The notes: a model not told the origin generated them from the letters alone. A stretch of DNA of 64,000 nucleotides from an uncultured Chloroflexota bacterium (GCA_937870825.1 CALMZO010000151.1:62001-126000); one strand, 5' to 3'; shown: positions 18,675 to 27,189, numbered from the stretch's first letter. Program-made: numbers and translations.

Positions 18675-18954
18675 ACAAAAATCTCTCGCCCCAAATTCGG
18701 GACGAGAGATTTGCCTAAACCATCTCCCGCGGTACCACCCGCGTTGTCATGTAAAGCAACAACATGACCGCTTTGTCGGATACGAGCATATCCGCGTTCT
18801 GTTAACGTGGAACGAATCCGTTTCAATCTATTTTCGCCGCAGCGATTTCAGTGAAAAGCTCGGGAAGGATTTTCGACGCGATTCTGTTACGCGGCTCACA
18901 ACAACCCGCGCTTGCTGAAACAAAAATCTACGCTTACTCGTTTCCGTCGTCGCT
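18675..18954 (-). ncRNA. T-box riboswitch leader, probable alanine specificity
   Basis: The conserved T-box core GGGTGGTACCGCGG is on the minus strand around 18741-18728. It can pair with CCCG in the 5' arm of a terminator hairpin (14-bp arms 18712-18699 and 18692-18679) followed by TTTG, the standard antiterminator/terminator switch. Stem I closes with AGCGA (18954-18950) pairing TCGCT (18845-18841) and holds an AGTA motif on its 5' side. On the 3' side a GA dinucleotide precedes GCT (18859-18857), the position expected for the specifier codon. The TGGT bulge fits a tRNA ending ACCA. The downstream gene alaX matches the alanine reading. Confidence 0.88.
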
Positions 18955-18964
18955 TGTGCCGTCA

Positions 18965-18992
18965 AGTATATGTAGCATGTGCCCTGTGTCAA
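18965..18992 (-). promoter_or_regulatory. promoter of the T-box/alaX transcript
   Basis: Minus strand: -35 TTGACA (18992-18987), 16-bp spacer, -10 TATACT (18970-18965). The expected start near 18958 is just before stem I of the T-box. Confidence 0.8.
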
Positions 18993-19000
18993 ATTGTCCG

Positions 19001-19870
19001 CTATGGCACAATAAATGTCACGCGGTCACTGCCGGAATTCCCGAACTTGGATTCGTGCGCCATGATAATCGCTTCGTATATGCCCGATAGTTTTGCCTCG
19101 TACCGGGCAATAAATTGGCTCGGCGCATGGTCGAGTGCGTTGGCGTCAAACTCTAAATCTACAGTGTCAGTCTTGCCGTCCGGACGTTTGACGAGCATCA
19201 CTACCTGAAAATCTTTTGGGTCCCAGGGCAAGTTGGGACCGATGGGACAGCCGCACATCATGGTTACGTTCGCGCCCACGTCCAACTTGATGGGCGGTTT
19301 GTCTTTTGGTAGAAAATGCGTCGGCGGCGAAAGGGCATCCACGTTCAAGCCCGCCAACTCGAGCGTCACCGCATTTCCATGCGGCACGAACGATTGCGGC
19401 AAAACCCATTCGGTGCTCGTTACGCGATTGGCGGAACCTTGCGCGGCGAGCGGACCGAACGCTTCAAATTCCAAGAGGCGCGGTTCTGCCAGCTTGAGCG
19501 TTGTGGTAAAGACGGAAGCGTCTTGCGTGGGCAGTGGCGTTGTTCGCGCGCGTTCGATGGTCATTAAATCTGCCAAGCCCGAACCGCCCTTTGTCACACC
19601 CGACGCCAAAAACTCGTGTGTGCGCGCGTCTCGAATCGTGACAAGCGCGCCTCCGACATCATCGCCCAGATATTTTCCGCCGCGCGCAATCACATGCACG
19701 CGAATTTCTGTTGTCTCGGTATCGGCGACTTGGGCGCGTGAATTTGTCGCAGAGCGCGGAGCGGTTTCCGATTGTGCCGCGCGTGTCACCACCCACGACC
19801 AGCCCAAAACCACAGATACCACCAGCATTGCGCCAACACGCAGCGAAAGAAATGTTAAAGAATTTTTCAT
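19001..19870 (-). CDS. exported protein of unknown function with CGC motif
   Basis: A 289-residue protein with a hydrophobic N-terminal segment (about residues 7-28) fitting a signal peptide or anchor. The first half of the mature part looks like a beta-rich Ig or carboxypeptidase-regulatory domain ('RVHVIARGGKYLGDDVGG'). The second half contains 'VTMMCGCPIGPNLPWDP' with Cys206 and Cys208, a possible metal or disulfide site, and ends with a beta-strand pattern ('SGIYEAIIMAHES', 'DRVTFIVP'). I do not recognise the family. Its ATG overlaps the aat stop by four bases (ATGA), so it is translated from the same message. Confidence 0.75.
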   Translation of the reverse strand: MKNSLTFLSLRVGAMLVVSVVLGWSWVVTRAAQSETAPRSATNSRAQVADTETTEIRVHVIARGGKYLGDDVGGALVTIRDARTHEFLASGVTKGGSGLADLMTIERARTTPLPTQDASVFTTTLKLAEPRLLEFEAFGPLAAQGSANRVTSTEWVLPQSFVPHGNAVTLELAGLNVDALSPPTHFLPKDKPPIKLDVGANVTMMCGCPIGPNLPWDPKDFQVVMLVKRPDGKTDTVDLEFDANALDHAPSQFIARYEAKLSGIYEAIIMAHESKFGNSGSDRVTFIVP

Positions 19871-20562
19871 CTGTGAATGTTCCCATATTTTCCGAGCGGC
19901 ATCGGTATCACTTGGCGCGCATGGTGCAAGCGCGTCAGATACGCATCGCGCGAGATTTCGATTGCCCCCAACGATTCCGTATGCGGGGTCAACATTTGAA
20001 TATCAAACAATTGAAAATTCGCGCGGCGCAGGATTTCGAGCAAATAGTACAGCGCGAGCTTGGACGCGTCAGTTGCGGTGTGAAACATGGATTCCGCCGA
20101 AAAAAATCCGCCGACTGCCACGCCAAAAATTCCGCCGACCAATTTATTCTCTTGCCAACATTCGACGCTGTGTGCATATCCCAGCGCGTACAGTTCCGCA
20201 AACGCATCACGAAACTCTTGGGTAATCCAAACGCCATCGCCGCGATGGCGCGGCCGCGCGCACTGTTCCACCACTCGATGGAACGCACGGTCCAGGGATA
20301 TCTGAAACGGACGCGTTTTGATTTTGCGCGCGAGCCGTTTGGAAATATACATGCCATCGAGCGGAATAATCGCGCGCGGGTCGGGCGACCACCATGTCAC
20401 GGGATTTGCAGACCACGCGAACAAGCCCTCACGATAGCCCTTGACCATCAATTCGGGGGCAAGTTCCAAACCAATCGCGACCGGTTCATCCTTTGGACCT
20501 GTGCGCGGGTCGGGAAATTCGTCGCCCCTTTCCAAAATTGCAATGCTGCGATAATACATCAT
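19867..20562 (-). CDS. aat: leucyl/phenylalanyl-tRNA-protein transferase
   Basis: A 231-residue protein. It shows the family's 'YREGLFAWS....VTWWSPDPRAI' block near the N-terminus, 'THSVE'-like 'AHSVECWQ', 'GGIFGVAVGGFFSAESMFH' and 'FDIQMLTPHTESLGA' toward the C-terminus. The enzyme adds Leu or Phe from aminoacyl-tRNA to proteins with N-terminal Lys or Arg, feeding the Leu N-degron (ClpS/ClpAP) pathway. It lies 16 bases after the dehydrogenase-like gene and overlaps the next gene by four bases. Confidence 0.93.
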   Translation of the reverse strand: MMYYRSIAILERGDEFPDPRTGPKDEPVAIGLELAPELMVKGYREGLFAWSANPVTWWSPDPRAIIPLDGMYISKRLARKIKTRPFQISLDRAFHRVVEQCARPRHRGDGVWITQEFRDAFAELYALGYAHSVECWQENKLVGGIFGVAVGGFFSAESMFHTATDASKLALYYLLEILRRANFQLFDIQMLTPHTESLGAIEISRDAYLTRLHHARQVIPMPLGKYGNIHR

Positions 20563-20578
20563 TTCGCAGAAAAATTTT

Positions 20579-21571
20579 CTAGCGCGCGCTGACGAGCGGC
20601 AAATCCACCATCGTCAACAAACCCGGTTTTGCTTCGACCACGCGCCGCGCGGTGTTGGCAACCACCGCCGCGGTTGAAATATCGCCATGAATTCCTTTGA
20701 CGATGGAATGTAAATTCGGCGTCCCTTCAATCCACGCTTCATCGTACGCTTCCCCTGCATCCACCGCCATCACCAATTCGAGCGTCACTTTTTCTTCGCC
20801 CTTGACAATGCCGCGTCCAAATTGCTGTACACCCGAAACGAACGTTGGGTCAACAATAAAGTGGTCCGTCATTACGCGGTTTTTGGCAATGAGAGGTTCA
20901 ATCTCTTCTTGGACTTTATCCAACTCCCAGTCCAAGCCACGCGCGACGAGTGAGACCGATTCACTCAAACCGACGTGTCGGATTTCTTTTTTCGATACCG
21001 CATCGCGGAATGCTTCCTGCGTCATGCCCGCGCCAATTTTTTGCTGCAACTGTCTGCGCCGTTTCGACGCGTCCACCACGCGTTTCACGCGCACACGTTT
21101 CACACTGCTACACACAGCCGTCAACGCGACGGGCAACGTGTCCATCGCGTACCCCGGATTGATGCCCGTGCCGACGACGGTGACGCGATATTTTTTCGCG
21201 AGCCGATTCAGCTCATCTGCTTCTTTTGGATTCTGCGCCCACGGATTCGACAATTCCTCACACGTCGAAACAACATTTTTTCCTGCTTGAATAATTTGTT
21301 CCAATTGCGGACGCACCTTGACGAAATACGAACCCGTCGCGTGGACAACCAACTCGGCATCTTTCGCCAAGACACGCGCGGCTTTGTCCGAAACTTTGAC
21401 GCCGGTTTTTTCCGCGAGCCCCAAAATATCCGCGATATCTTGTCCCACTTTCGCCGGGTCCAAATCAATCGCGCCGACAAATTCATAATCGGGACGCGCC
21501 GCCAACACCCGCGCGCATGCCGCGCCAATCGGTCCCAGCCCGAACAAAATTACTCGAATTTTTTTTGCCAT
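20579..21571 (-). CDS. dihydrodipicolinate-reductase-like dehydrogenase (2,4-diaminopentanoate dehydrogenase family)
   Basis: A 330-residue protein with an N-terminal Rossmann fold (GLGPIGAACARVL, residues ~11-23; acidic Asp after the second strand) and a C-terminal dimer or substrate domain with 'GTGINPGYAMDTLP'. This matches the Ord family, which oxidises 2,4-diaminopentanoate with NAD(P) in anaerobic ornithine degradation. No other ornithine-fermentation genes are in the window, so the substrate is uncertain. AGGAG lies eight bases before ATG 21571. It starts a minus-strand run with aat and the exported protein. Confidence 0.82.
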   Translation of the reverse strand: MAKKIRVILFGLGPIGAACARVLAARPDYEFVGAIDLDPAKVGQDIADILGLAEKTGVKVSDKAARVLAKDAELVVHATGSYFVKVRPQLEQIIQAGKNVVSTCEELSNPWAQNPKEADELNRLAKKYRVTVVGTGINPGYAMDTLPVALTAVCSSVKRVRVKRVVDASKRRRQLQQKIGAGMTQEAFRDAVSKKEIRHVGLSESVSLVARGLDWELDKVQEEIEPLIAKNRVMTDHFIVDPTFVSGVQQFGRGIVKGEEKVTLELVMAVDAGEAYDEAWIEGTPNLHSIVKGIHGDISTAAVVANTARRVVEAKPGLLTMVDLPLVSAR

Positions 21572-21613
21572 GCTGATTGCTCCTAAATGCGGAATCTCGT
21601 AGAAATAATGAGG

Positions 21614-21638
21614 GGGCAGTCACCAAGCACTGCCCCTG
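21614..21638. other. hairpin upstream of the dehydrogenase-like gene
   Basis: GC-rich 8-bp inverted repeat (GGGGCAGT with ACTGCCCC) between the MBL gene and the dehydrogenase-like gene. There is no clear T-run, so it is a weak terminator or leader hairpin. Confidence 0.4.
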
Positions 21639-21720
21639 CATTTTACACGGTACGTTCCCCATCTCGAATTTTTACGTCGCTCAAGAACGCCTCCTACACG
21701 CGCGCACGCGCGAGGTGTCG

Positions 21721-21780
21721 CGTGTCACGTTTCACGCCTGATGTTTGACGTTTCACGTTTTTGGTCTCACGTTTCTTGCC
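21721..21780. repeat. imperfect CGTTTCACGTTT tandem repeat
   Basis: Several imperfect copies of a CACGTTTCACG unit end at the stop of the MBL gene. The same unit in reverse orientation occurs near 37497-37525, upstream of glmS. Confidence 0.55.
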
Positions 21781-22647
21781 TCATTCCTTGCTCTTGGTTT
21801 TTTTCTCTTCGCGCGGTTTTGCGGTCAGCGTTTGATAAATCCTTTGCACATTGTCCTTGTGCAATTTTCGCACGACGCCGTCGAGCAAAATCGGCGTGCC
21901 GCCGCACGATTCCAGCGTAATGTCCGCGAGTTTTTCTTTCGACGTTCGCGTGGCGACTTTGGCTTTGACGCGTTCGTAAATGCAGTTCAAATAGGCGATT
22001 TGCGCGTCAATGGACTCGTCAATTTCGCCTTTGAGCAAAACGTCGCCGTGTCCTTGCACGATATTTTCGACGTTCATCTCTTTGATTTGATTCAGCGTGT
22101 TAATCAAAACTTCGCGGTCGCCCCAATAAATGTGCGGCAGCGCCATCACGGCATCGCCCGCAAACAAAATCTTTTCGCCCTCGATGTAAATGCCGATGCC
22201 GTCCATCGTGTGACCCGGCAGCGGCACGAGTTTCAAAATGCGGTCACCCAGTTGAAACGTCATCTTGTCGGGAAAGGTGAGATTCGGCAAACGCAGCACC
22301 ACGTCGGCGAGTTCGGGCGTGGACTGTTTCGCTTCGTTCAAATTTTTTTCGCCCGACTTGCGCAAAATCTCGCGGCATTTTTCGCTCGAAATAATATCCG
22401 CTTCGCTGAACAAGCAATTGCCGTACACATGGTCGGCGTGATAATGGGTGTTGATGACGTAGCGAATCCCGCGCTTGTCGCGCGATTCGCCGCGCAAAAA
22501 ATCAATCATCTCGCGCGTCTCGCGCGGAAACGGCAGTGTGTCAATGACGACAGTGCCTTCGTCGGTGACAATCGCGCCGGCTGTGACCTGCGCGTACATT
22601 TCACTCTGAAAAATATAAATGTCTTCGGTAACGCGTTCTTTACGCAT
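21781..22647 (-). CDS. MBL-fold metallo-hydrolase
   Basis: A 288-residue protein from ATG 22647. It has the metallo-beta-lactamase metal site THYHADH, then a downstream His in 'PLPGHTMDG', the bridging Asp in 'LFAGDAVM' and a C-terminal 'VQGHGD'. Members include glyoxalase II-like, lactonase and other hydrolases, and nothing here decides between them. The longer frame (to 22857) would overlap the divergent SET gene and add a basic tail with no family match, so I reject it. A palindromic repeat lies directly upstream (22657-22685). Confidence 0.87.
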   Translation of the reverse strand: MRKERVTEDIYIFQSEMYAQVTAGAIVTDEGTVVIDTLPFPRETREMIDFLRGESRDKRGIRYVINTHYHADHVYGNCLFSEADIISSEKCREILRKSGEKNLNEAKQSTPELADVVLRLPNLTFPDKMTFQLGDRILKLVPLPGHTMDGIGIYIEGEKILFAGDAVMALPHIYWGDREVLINTLNQIKEMNVENIVQGHGDVLLKGEIDESIDAQIAYLNCIYERVKAKVATRTSKEKLADITLESCGGTPILLDGVVRKLHKDNVQRIYQTLTAKPREEKKTKSKE

Positions 22648-22656
22648 GGTTGTTGG

Positions 22657-22685
22657 ACCTGTCAGGTTTCGGAAACCTCGCAGGT
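22657..22685. repeat. CCTCGCAGGT-type palindrome
   Basis: Imperfect inverted repeat (arms 22657-22669 and 22673-22685) with the same core as 8526-8573 and 30009-30045, placed between the MBL start and the SET gene. Confidence 0.65.
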
Positions 22686-22848
22686 CTCCAAACCGATTAA
22701 ATTTCTTTAGCGCTAACCTTAACATATCGCCGCGCGCTTTGTCAAGGGCAGTTTGGCGCGCGCGCGTTATTTGCATTTTTCCTCCGCGAATTACACGAAT
22801 CTCACGAATCGCATACAATCTTGCGACAACTCTTTTCAAGGAATCCAG

Positions 22849-23373
22849 ATGCGACAATCAACCGACTCGTACTTGACCGCCAAAGCACAAGCGCGGCGCA
22901 AGGCGAATGGACAAATGGGTATTTTCGCGCGTGAACATATCGCAAAGGACGAAATCGTTTCCGTGTGGGGCGGCGAAATCTATACGCGTGAGCAATTAAC
23001 GCAATTGCCGGAACCGTACCAGCGATATGTGATGCAAGTCGAGGATGATTTTTTTCTCGGCGGCGAGGGTGAGGATGACACCAATTATTTTAATCACTCG
23101 TGCGAGCCGAACGTGGGCTTTGCAGGACAAATGGTGCTGCTCGCGATGCGCGACATTGCACGCGACGAAGAATTGTGTTTCGATTACGCCATGTGCGACG
23201 GCAGCGCGTATGATGAATTTGATTGTGAATGCGGTGCGCCTACTTGCCGCAAACGCGTGCGCGGAGATGATTGGCAAAAGCCGGAATTGTGGGAACGCTA
23301 TCGCGGGTATTTTCTCCCGTACTTGCAGCGAAGGATTGACCGCTTGCGCGAGCAAAACAAAAATGACTCTTGA
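22849..23373 (+). CDS. SET-domain protein (putative lysine methyltransferase)
   Basis: A 174-residue protein that is essentially one SET domain. It begins with 'GQMGIFAREHIAKDEIV', has the core NHSC (82-85, 'NYFNHSCEPNVGF') and 'EELCFDY' (108-113), and ends with a post-SET cluster CECGAPTCR (Cys126, Cys128, Cys133). With Cys85 this can bind one zinc. All residues expected for S-adenosylmethionine and lysine binding appear present, so it should methylate a protein lysine; the target is unknown. AAGGA six bases before ATG 22849 and a TACAAT box (22814-22819) support independent expression. Its stop codon is inside a terminator shared with the RNA gene below. Confidence 0.9.
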   Translation: MRQSTDSYLTAKAQARRKANGQMGIFAREHIAKDEIVSVWGGEIYTREQLTQLPEPYQRYVMQVEDDFFLGGEGEDDTNYFNHSCEPNVGFAGQMVLLAMRDIARDEELCFDYAMCDGSAYDEFDCECGAPTCRKRVRGDDWQKPELWERYRGYFLPYLQRRIDRLREQNKNDS

Positions 23374-23396
23374 TTTCTCAAGAGTCATTTTTGTTT
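23359..23396. terminator. bidirectional terminator (SET gene and 6S-like RNA)
   Basis: Perfect 15-bp stem (23359-23373 with 23378-23392), 4-nt loop, T-rich on both strands. It includes the SET stop codon and ends the minus-strand RNA. Confidence 0.9.
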
Positions 23397-23410
23397 TCAG
23401 TGTTCCCCGC

Positions 23411-23582
23411 CGATGCCGTGTGCGATTAGATTGTGAACCCGCTTTTAGCAGGTGTGGTAACCTAATATCCTTCCCAAGTCACACTACCCGCAGGCAGCGC
23501 AAGCATGGTCAGCGAAAACCGGCTCCCGATAGAAACGTGTTGGCTCAGACCCCACACTCGCATCACGTACACAGCAGGGCTG
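23411..23582 (-). ncRNA. ssrS: 6S RNA candidate
   Basis: A 400-bp region without a credible gene has a strong minus-strand promoter and a terminator about 220 nt later. The RNA folds as one long interrupted hairpin. GCUGUGUACG (23575-23566) pairs with CGCACACGGC (23424-23415) with one mismatch. After a bubble, UGAGCC (23547-23542) pairs with GGUUCA (23439-23434). The order CUGAGCC, a GCUGACCAUGCU-like apical segment, GGGUUCA and CGGCAUC near the 3' end resembles the enterobacterial 6S RNA I recall. 6S RNA mimics an open promoter and binds RNA polymerase. The exact ends and the family assignment need a covariance search. Confidence 0.6.
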
Positions 23583-23588
23583 GACGAA

Positions 23589-23616
23589 ATGTTAGCACAT
23601 TCTATTTTCGTGTCAA
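23589..23616 (-). promoter_or_regulatory. strong promoter of the 6S-like RNA
   Basis: Minus strand: consensus -35 TTGACA (23616-23611), 16-bp spacer, extended -10 TGCTAACAT (23597-23589). Start expected near 23582. Confidence 0.78.
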
Positions 23617-23802
23617 GACGGGATGACACAAGATTTTTTCGCGCGTGTGAAACATTTGTGCGACGCGATTCTTGGCGCAACAAAAAATCGAGGGACCGAG
23701 ATTGTCCAAAACCAAAACGCGCGGCGATGAACATCAAGACAAAAGATTTTGCCTCACACGCACAACGGTAAAAAAACTTGCGGCGCAGAGACCGCGAAGG
23801 TA

Positions 23803-25572
23803 CTAGCTGTTCGGATGCGCAATCGCCAGGTGCAGCATTTCGAGTTGGTCTTCATCCACATCGCTCGGCGCGTGCATCATCAAATCTTGCGCTTGTTGAT
23901 TTTTCGGAAACGCGATGACATCGCGGATGTTGTCTTCGCCCGAAAGAATCGCGACGAGACGGTCAATCCCCGGCGCCATGCCGCCATGCGGCGGCGCGCC
24001 AAATTCAAACGCGTCGAGCATGTGTCCAAAACGAATGCGCTGCTTTTCTTGGCTAATGTTCAACAGCGAGAAAATTTTCGCCTGCAATTCGCGACTGTGA
24101 ATACGGATACTGCCGCTCGCCAATTCGTAACCATTGCAAACCATGTCATAACTGTTGGCGCGCACCGCGCCCGGGTCGGTGTCGAGCAAGTGCATGTCCG
24201 ACGGTTTCGGCGAGGTGAACGGATGATGCGCGGCGTCCCAGCGTTTCTCGGTTTCATTCCACTCGAACATCGGAAAATCAATCACCCACGCGAACGCGAG
24301 TTCGTTCGGGTCTGCAAGTTTCAAACGCGAGCCGAGTTCTTTGCGAAGCAAGCCAAGCGCGTCGGCTACAACTTTTGGTTTGTCCGCGATGAACAAGAGC
24401 AAGTCGCCCGTTTGCGCGCCCAGTCGTTCGACATACGCGTTTTGTTCGGCGGGCGTCATGTATTTTGACGCGGGCGAATGAATGCCGTCTGCGCGCAGCG
24501 CCATCGTCACCGCGCCTTTTGCGCCTTTCGTCTTTGCCATCTCAATCAATTCGTCCAATTCGCGGCGTGTGTACTCGGCGCAATTCGGCACGCGAACCGC
24601 TTTCACCTGTCCGCGATTCGCCAGCGCGTTTTTAAAAACGGCAAATTCCGAATTCGCGGCAATGTCGCTCACATTCGTCAATTCCATGCCAAAACGCAAG
24701 TCCGGTTTGTCGCTGCCGTACTTGTCCATCGCTTGGTCAAAGGTCAAGCGGGGCCACGGTGTTTTCAATTTGCGTTCGAGCGCGACCGTATGAACCAATT
24801 CGGTGAACAAGTCTTCAACGAGATTCAAAACGTCGTCCTGCTCCACAAACGCCATTTCCAGGTCGAGCTGTGTAAATTCGGGTTGACGGTCCGCGCGTAA
24901 ATCTTCGTCGCGCATACAGCGCGCAATTTGAAAATAGCGTTCGTATCCCGCGACCATCAACAATTGTTTGAACTGTTGCGGGGACTGCGGCAGCGCGTAA
25001 AATTTTCCCGGCTGCATTCGGCTGGGCACCAGGTAATCGCGCGCGCCTTCGGGCGTACTGGCGGTAATCATCGGCGTTTCCACTTCGATAAAACCCCGCG
25101 CATCCAAATAATCGCGCATGAACTTGATGACACGATGCCGCAGCATTAAATTTTTTTGCATTCGTTCGCGCCGCAAATCGAGATAACGATACGTCAGGCG
25201 CAGCGTTTCGTCCACGTCTTCATTCTTGCTAATGACAAACGGCGGCACTTTTGCCGTGTTCAAAATTTGCGCGTCGGCGACGTACACTTCAATTTCGCCC
25301 GTCGCGAGATTGTGATTTTCTTGCCCCGCCGGACGCTTTTCCACTTGCCCTTTGACTTGGACAACATATTCATTACGCGTGTCACTGCCGACACGATGCG
25401 CAGCGGGCGCGGTTTGCGGATTGAACACCACTTGCGTCAAACCAAAACGGTCACGCAAGTCAATAAAAATCAAGCCGCCGTGGTCACGGCGGCGATGCAC
25501 CCAACCCGCGAGCGTCACTTGCTTGCCAACATCTTTTGCGGTCAATTCACCACAGGTGTTTGTTTTATACAT
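23803..25572 (-). CDS. aspS: aspartyl-tRNA synthetase, probably non-discriminating
   Basis: A 589-residue bacterial-type class II synthetase with an N-terminal OB-fold anticodon domain, catalytic core ('FIEVETP' motif 1, '[26 protein letters not shown]' motif 2, 'GMAPGIDRL' motif 3) and an inserted GAD domain. His31 in '[10 protein letters not shown]' is the residue that marks non-discriminating AspRS, which charges both tRNA-Asp and tRNA-Asn; discriminating enzymes have Leu there. The organism would then need GatCAB to make Asn-tRNA. A TATAAT-like -10 (25610-25605, minus strand) lies about 33 nt before ATG. Confidence 0.95.
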   Translation of the reverse strand: MYKTNTCGELTAKDVGKQVTLAGWVHRRRDHGGLIFIDLRDRFGLTQVVFNPQTAPAAHRVGSDTRNEYVVQVKGQVEKRPAGQENHNLATGEIEVYVADAQILNTAKVPPFVISKNEDVDETLRLTYRYLDLRRERMQKNLMLRHRVIKFMRDYLDARGFIEVETPMITASTPEGARDYLVPSRMQPGKFYALPQSPQQFKQLLMVAGYERYFQIARCMRDEDLRADRQPEFTQLDLEMAFVEQDDVLNLVEDLFTELVHTVALERKLKTPWPRLTFDQAMDKYGSDKPDLRFGMELTNVSDIAANSEFAVFKNALANRGQVKAVRVPNCAEYTRRELDELIEMAKTKGAKGAVTMALRADGIHSPASKYMTPAEQNAYVERLGAQTGDLLLFIADKPKVVADALGLLRKELGSRLKLADPNELAFAWVIDFPMFEWNETEKRWDAAHHPFTSPKPSDMHLLDTDPGAVRANSYDMVCNGYELASGSIRIHSRELQAKIFSLLNISQEKQRIRFGHMLDAFEFGAPPHGGMAPGIDRLVAILSGEDNIRDVIAFPKNQQAQDLMMHAPSDVDEDQLEMLHLAIAHPNS

Positions 25573-25698
25573 AAGTTCTCACTGAAAGTTTGGATTGACA
25601 AAAGATTATAGGCGGATTGTAAATCATCACAAACGCGGACACTAAAAAAAGAGGAGCGCGTGCATTCGCTTATCCGCGAGCAATCCGCGAGCTATCAC

Positions 25699-26430
25699 CT
25701 AACGCAACGACAAACACATATCCGGCGTTCCAAAGCCGACGAGAAATCGCCACATGCCGCAAATTGGACGGGTCAACAGTCCCGAAAGAAATTGCCCATT
25801 GTTCAAGTACAAATCCGCCAGCACGAGACCGATGACGATGAACGCCGCGAAAATTTCCAGGCGCGCGTATTGCCAATAAATTTTTGTCGGCAGCAAAATT
25901 TGCCACAAGCGCGAACCGTCGAGCGGCGCGAGCGGGATGAGATTGAAAAACATCAACCCCAAATTCAACACCACAAACGTTTCCAAAAAATAGCCGGGCG
26001 AAAAATAGAAATTCTGTCCGCCGAGCGTGAAAAATTTTTGAGCGTTGAAGGAAACCAGATGCGTTCGCAAAATCAACGCGCCGAGCGTTGCCAAAATCAA
26101 ATTCGACAGCGGTCCCGCGACTGCCACGAGCGCCATGCCGATTTGCGGACTCGGTTTCAATTTTGTCGCATCAATTTGCACGGGCTTGCCCCACCCCATT
26201 CCGACAAAAATCATCATCAGCGTTCCCGTCGGGTCAAGATGATGCAATGGATTCAACGACACGCGTCCCATCTTTTGTGGCGTATCATCGCCGAGTTTCA
26301 ATGCCGTCCACGCGTGCGCAGCTTCATGTACGCTCAAGGAAAGAATCACGACGGGAAACAAGTACGTGAGCAAAAACGTAACAATTGAACCCCACTGTGA
26401 TGGGTCAACATCGCGCAAGTAAAGTAACAT
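25699..26430 (-). CDS. site-2 protease family metalloprotease (M50)
   Basis: A 243-residue polytopic membrane protein with the zinc motif HEAAHA near the N-terminus and the second metal-site motif 'NLIPLAPLDGS' in a later membrane segment. This is the minimal, PDZ-free S2P form. It cuts membrane-embedded substrates, sometimes anti-sigma factors. GGGAG six bases before ATG 26430 supports the start. It follows the ABC ATPase gene by eleven bases, so the two are probably co-transcribed, with aspS downstream on its own promoter. Confidence 0.9.
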   Translation of the reverse strand: MLLYLRDVDPSQWGSIVTFLLTYLFPVVILSLSVHEAAHAWTALKLGDDTPQKMGRVSLNPLHHLDPTGTLMMIFVGMGWGKPVQIDATKLKPSPQIGMALVAVAGPLSNLILATLGALILRTHLVSFNAQKFFTLGGQNFYFSPGYFLETFVVLNLGLMFFNLIPLAPLDGSRLWQILLPTKIYWQYARLEIFAAFIVIGLVLADLYLNNGQFLSGLLTRPICGMWRFLVGFGTPDMCLSLR

Positions 26431-26441
26431 GTATTCTCCCG

Positions 26442-27149
26442 TTAATTTTCTCGCGCGCCGATTGGAAACGGCTGTCCAGCAATTTCACCATCGCGCATCA
26501 AAATCGTGCGATGCGCCGCGCGCGCCAAATTCGCTTCGTGTGTGATTAGCAAAATCGTTTTCCCCGCATCCGCCAATTCGCGCAACAACGTAACAATTCC
26601 TTCCGCATTCGCGCTGTCCAAATTTCCCGTTGGCTCATCCGCGAGCAAAAGCGGAGGGTCATTCACCAACGCGCGCGCAATCGCCACGCGCTGCTGTTCG
26701 CCGCCCGAGAGTTCGCTCGGCAATTGCATCATGCGCGCGCCAAGTCCCACGCGCGTCAACATTTCTTGCGCGCGCGCGCGCCGGTATTTGCGTTCGTCGC
26801 CGCGCAATTCCATCGGCAGTGAAACATTTTCCAGCGCGGTCAATGTTGGCAGCAATTGAAAAAATTGAAAGACGATGCCGATATGATTGCGGCGAAATTT
26901 TGCCAACGCGTTTTCGTCCATCGCATCAAGCTGCGTCCCATCCACCCACACCTCGCCGTTCGTCGGCTTGTCAATCCCGCCAACCAAATTCAGCAGTGTT
27001 GATTTGCCACTGCCGCTCGGACCCACGACAGCGACAAATTCCCCGCGTTCGATTTCCACCGAAACGTCGCGCAGCGCGTACAACGTCCGCGCGCCCATTG
27101 TGTACACGCGCGTCGCATTCCGCACGTCAATCAAAACATCTCGTTTCAC
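26442..27149 (-). CDS. ABC transporter ATP-binding protein (MacB/LolD-like)
   Basis: About 235 residues. Walker A is GPSGSGKST, the Q-loop region 'GIVFQFFQLLPTLTALENV', the signature LSGGEQQRVAIARA, Walker B 'LLLADEPTGNLDS' and the switch His in 'LLITHE'. This pattern matches the MacB/LolD/FtsE-like group that pairs with FtsX-fold permeases, none of which is adjacent. The start is uncertain. GTG 27149 gives the usual short lead (MKRDVLIDVRN); ATG 27167 and ATG 27191 are in frame, but 27191 overlaps the scpA start and lies upstream of a TATAGT -10 candidate. Confidence 0.88.
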   Translation of the reverse strand: MKRDVLIDVRNATRVYTMGARTLYALRDVSVEIERGEFVAVVGPSGSGKSTLLNLVGGIDKPTNGEVWVDGTQLDAMDENALAKFRRNHIGIVFQFFQLLPTLTALENVSLPMELRGDERKYRRARAQEMLTRVGLGARMMQLPSELSGGEQQRVAIARALVNDPPLLLADEPTGNLDSANAEGIVTLLRELADAGKTILLITHEANLARAAHRTILMRDGEIAGQPFPIGAREN

Positions 27150-27150
27150 T

Positions 27151-27179
27151 TTGTCACTACACAACATCCCAACTATAAT
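27151..27179 (+). promoter_or_regulatory. scpA promoter (leaderless)
   Basis: -35 TTGTCA (27151-27156), 17-bp spacer, consensus -10 TATAAT (27174-27179). Only ten bases separate it from the scpA ATG and no Shine-Dalgarno is present, so the mRNA should be leaderless or nearly so. Confidence 0.78.
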
Positions 27180-27189
27180 CTCGCCGCCC

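Noticed and set aside
23462-23737. Small minus-strand open frame over the 6S-like RNA
   Set aside because: No ribosome site, unusual composition, and it overlaps promoter and conserved stems of the RNA.
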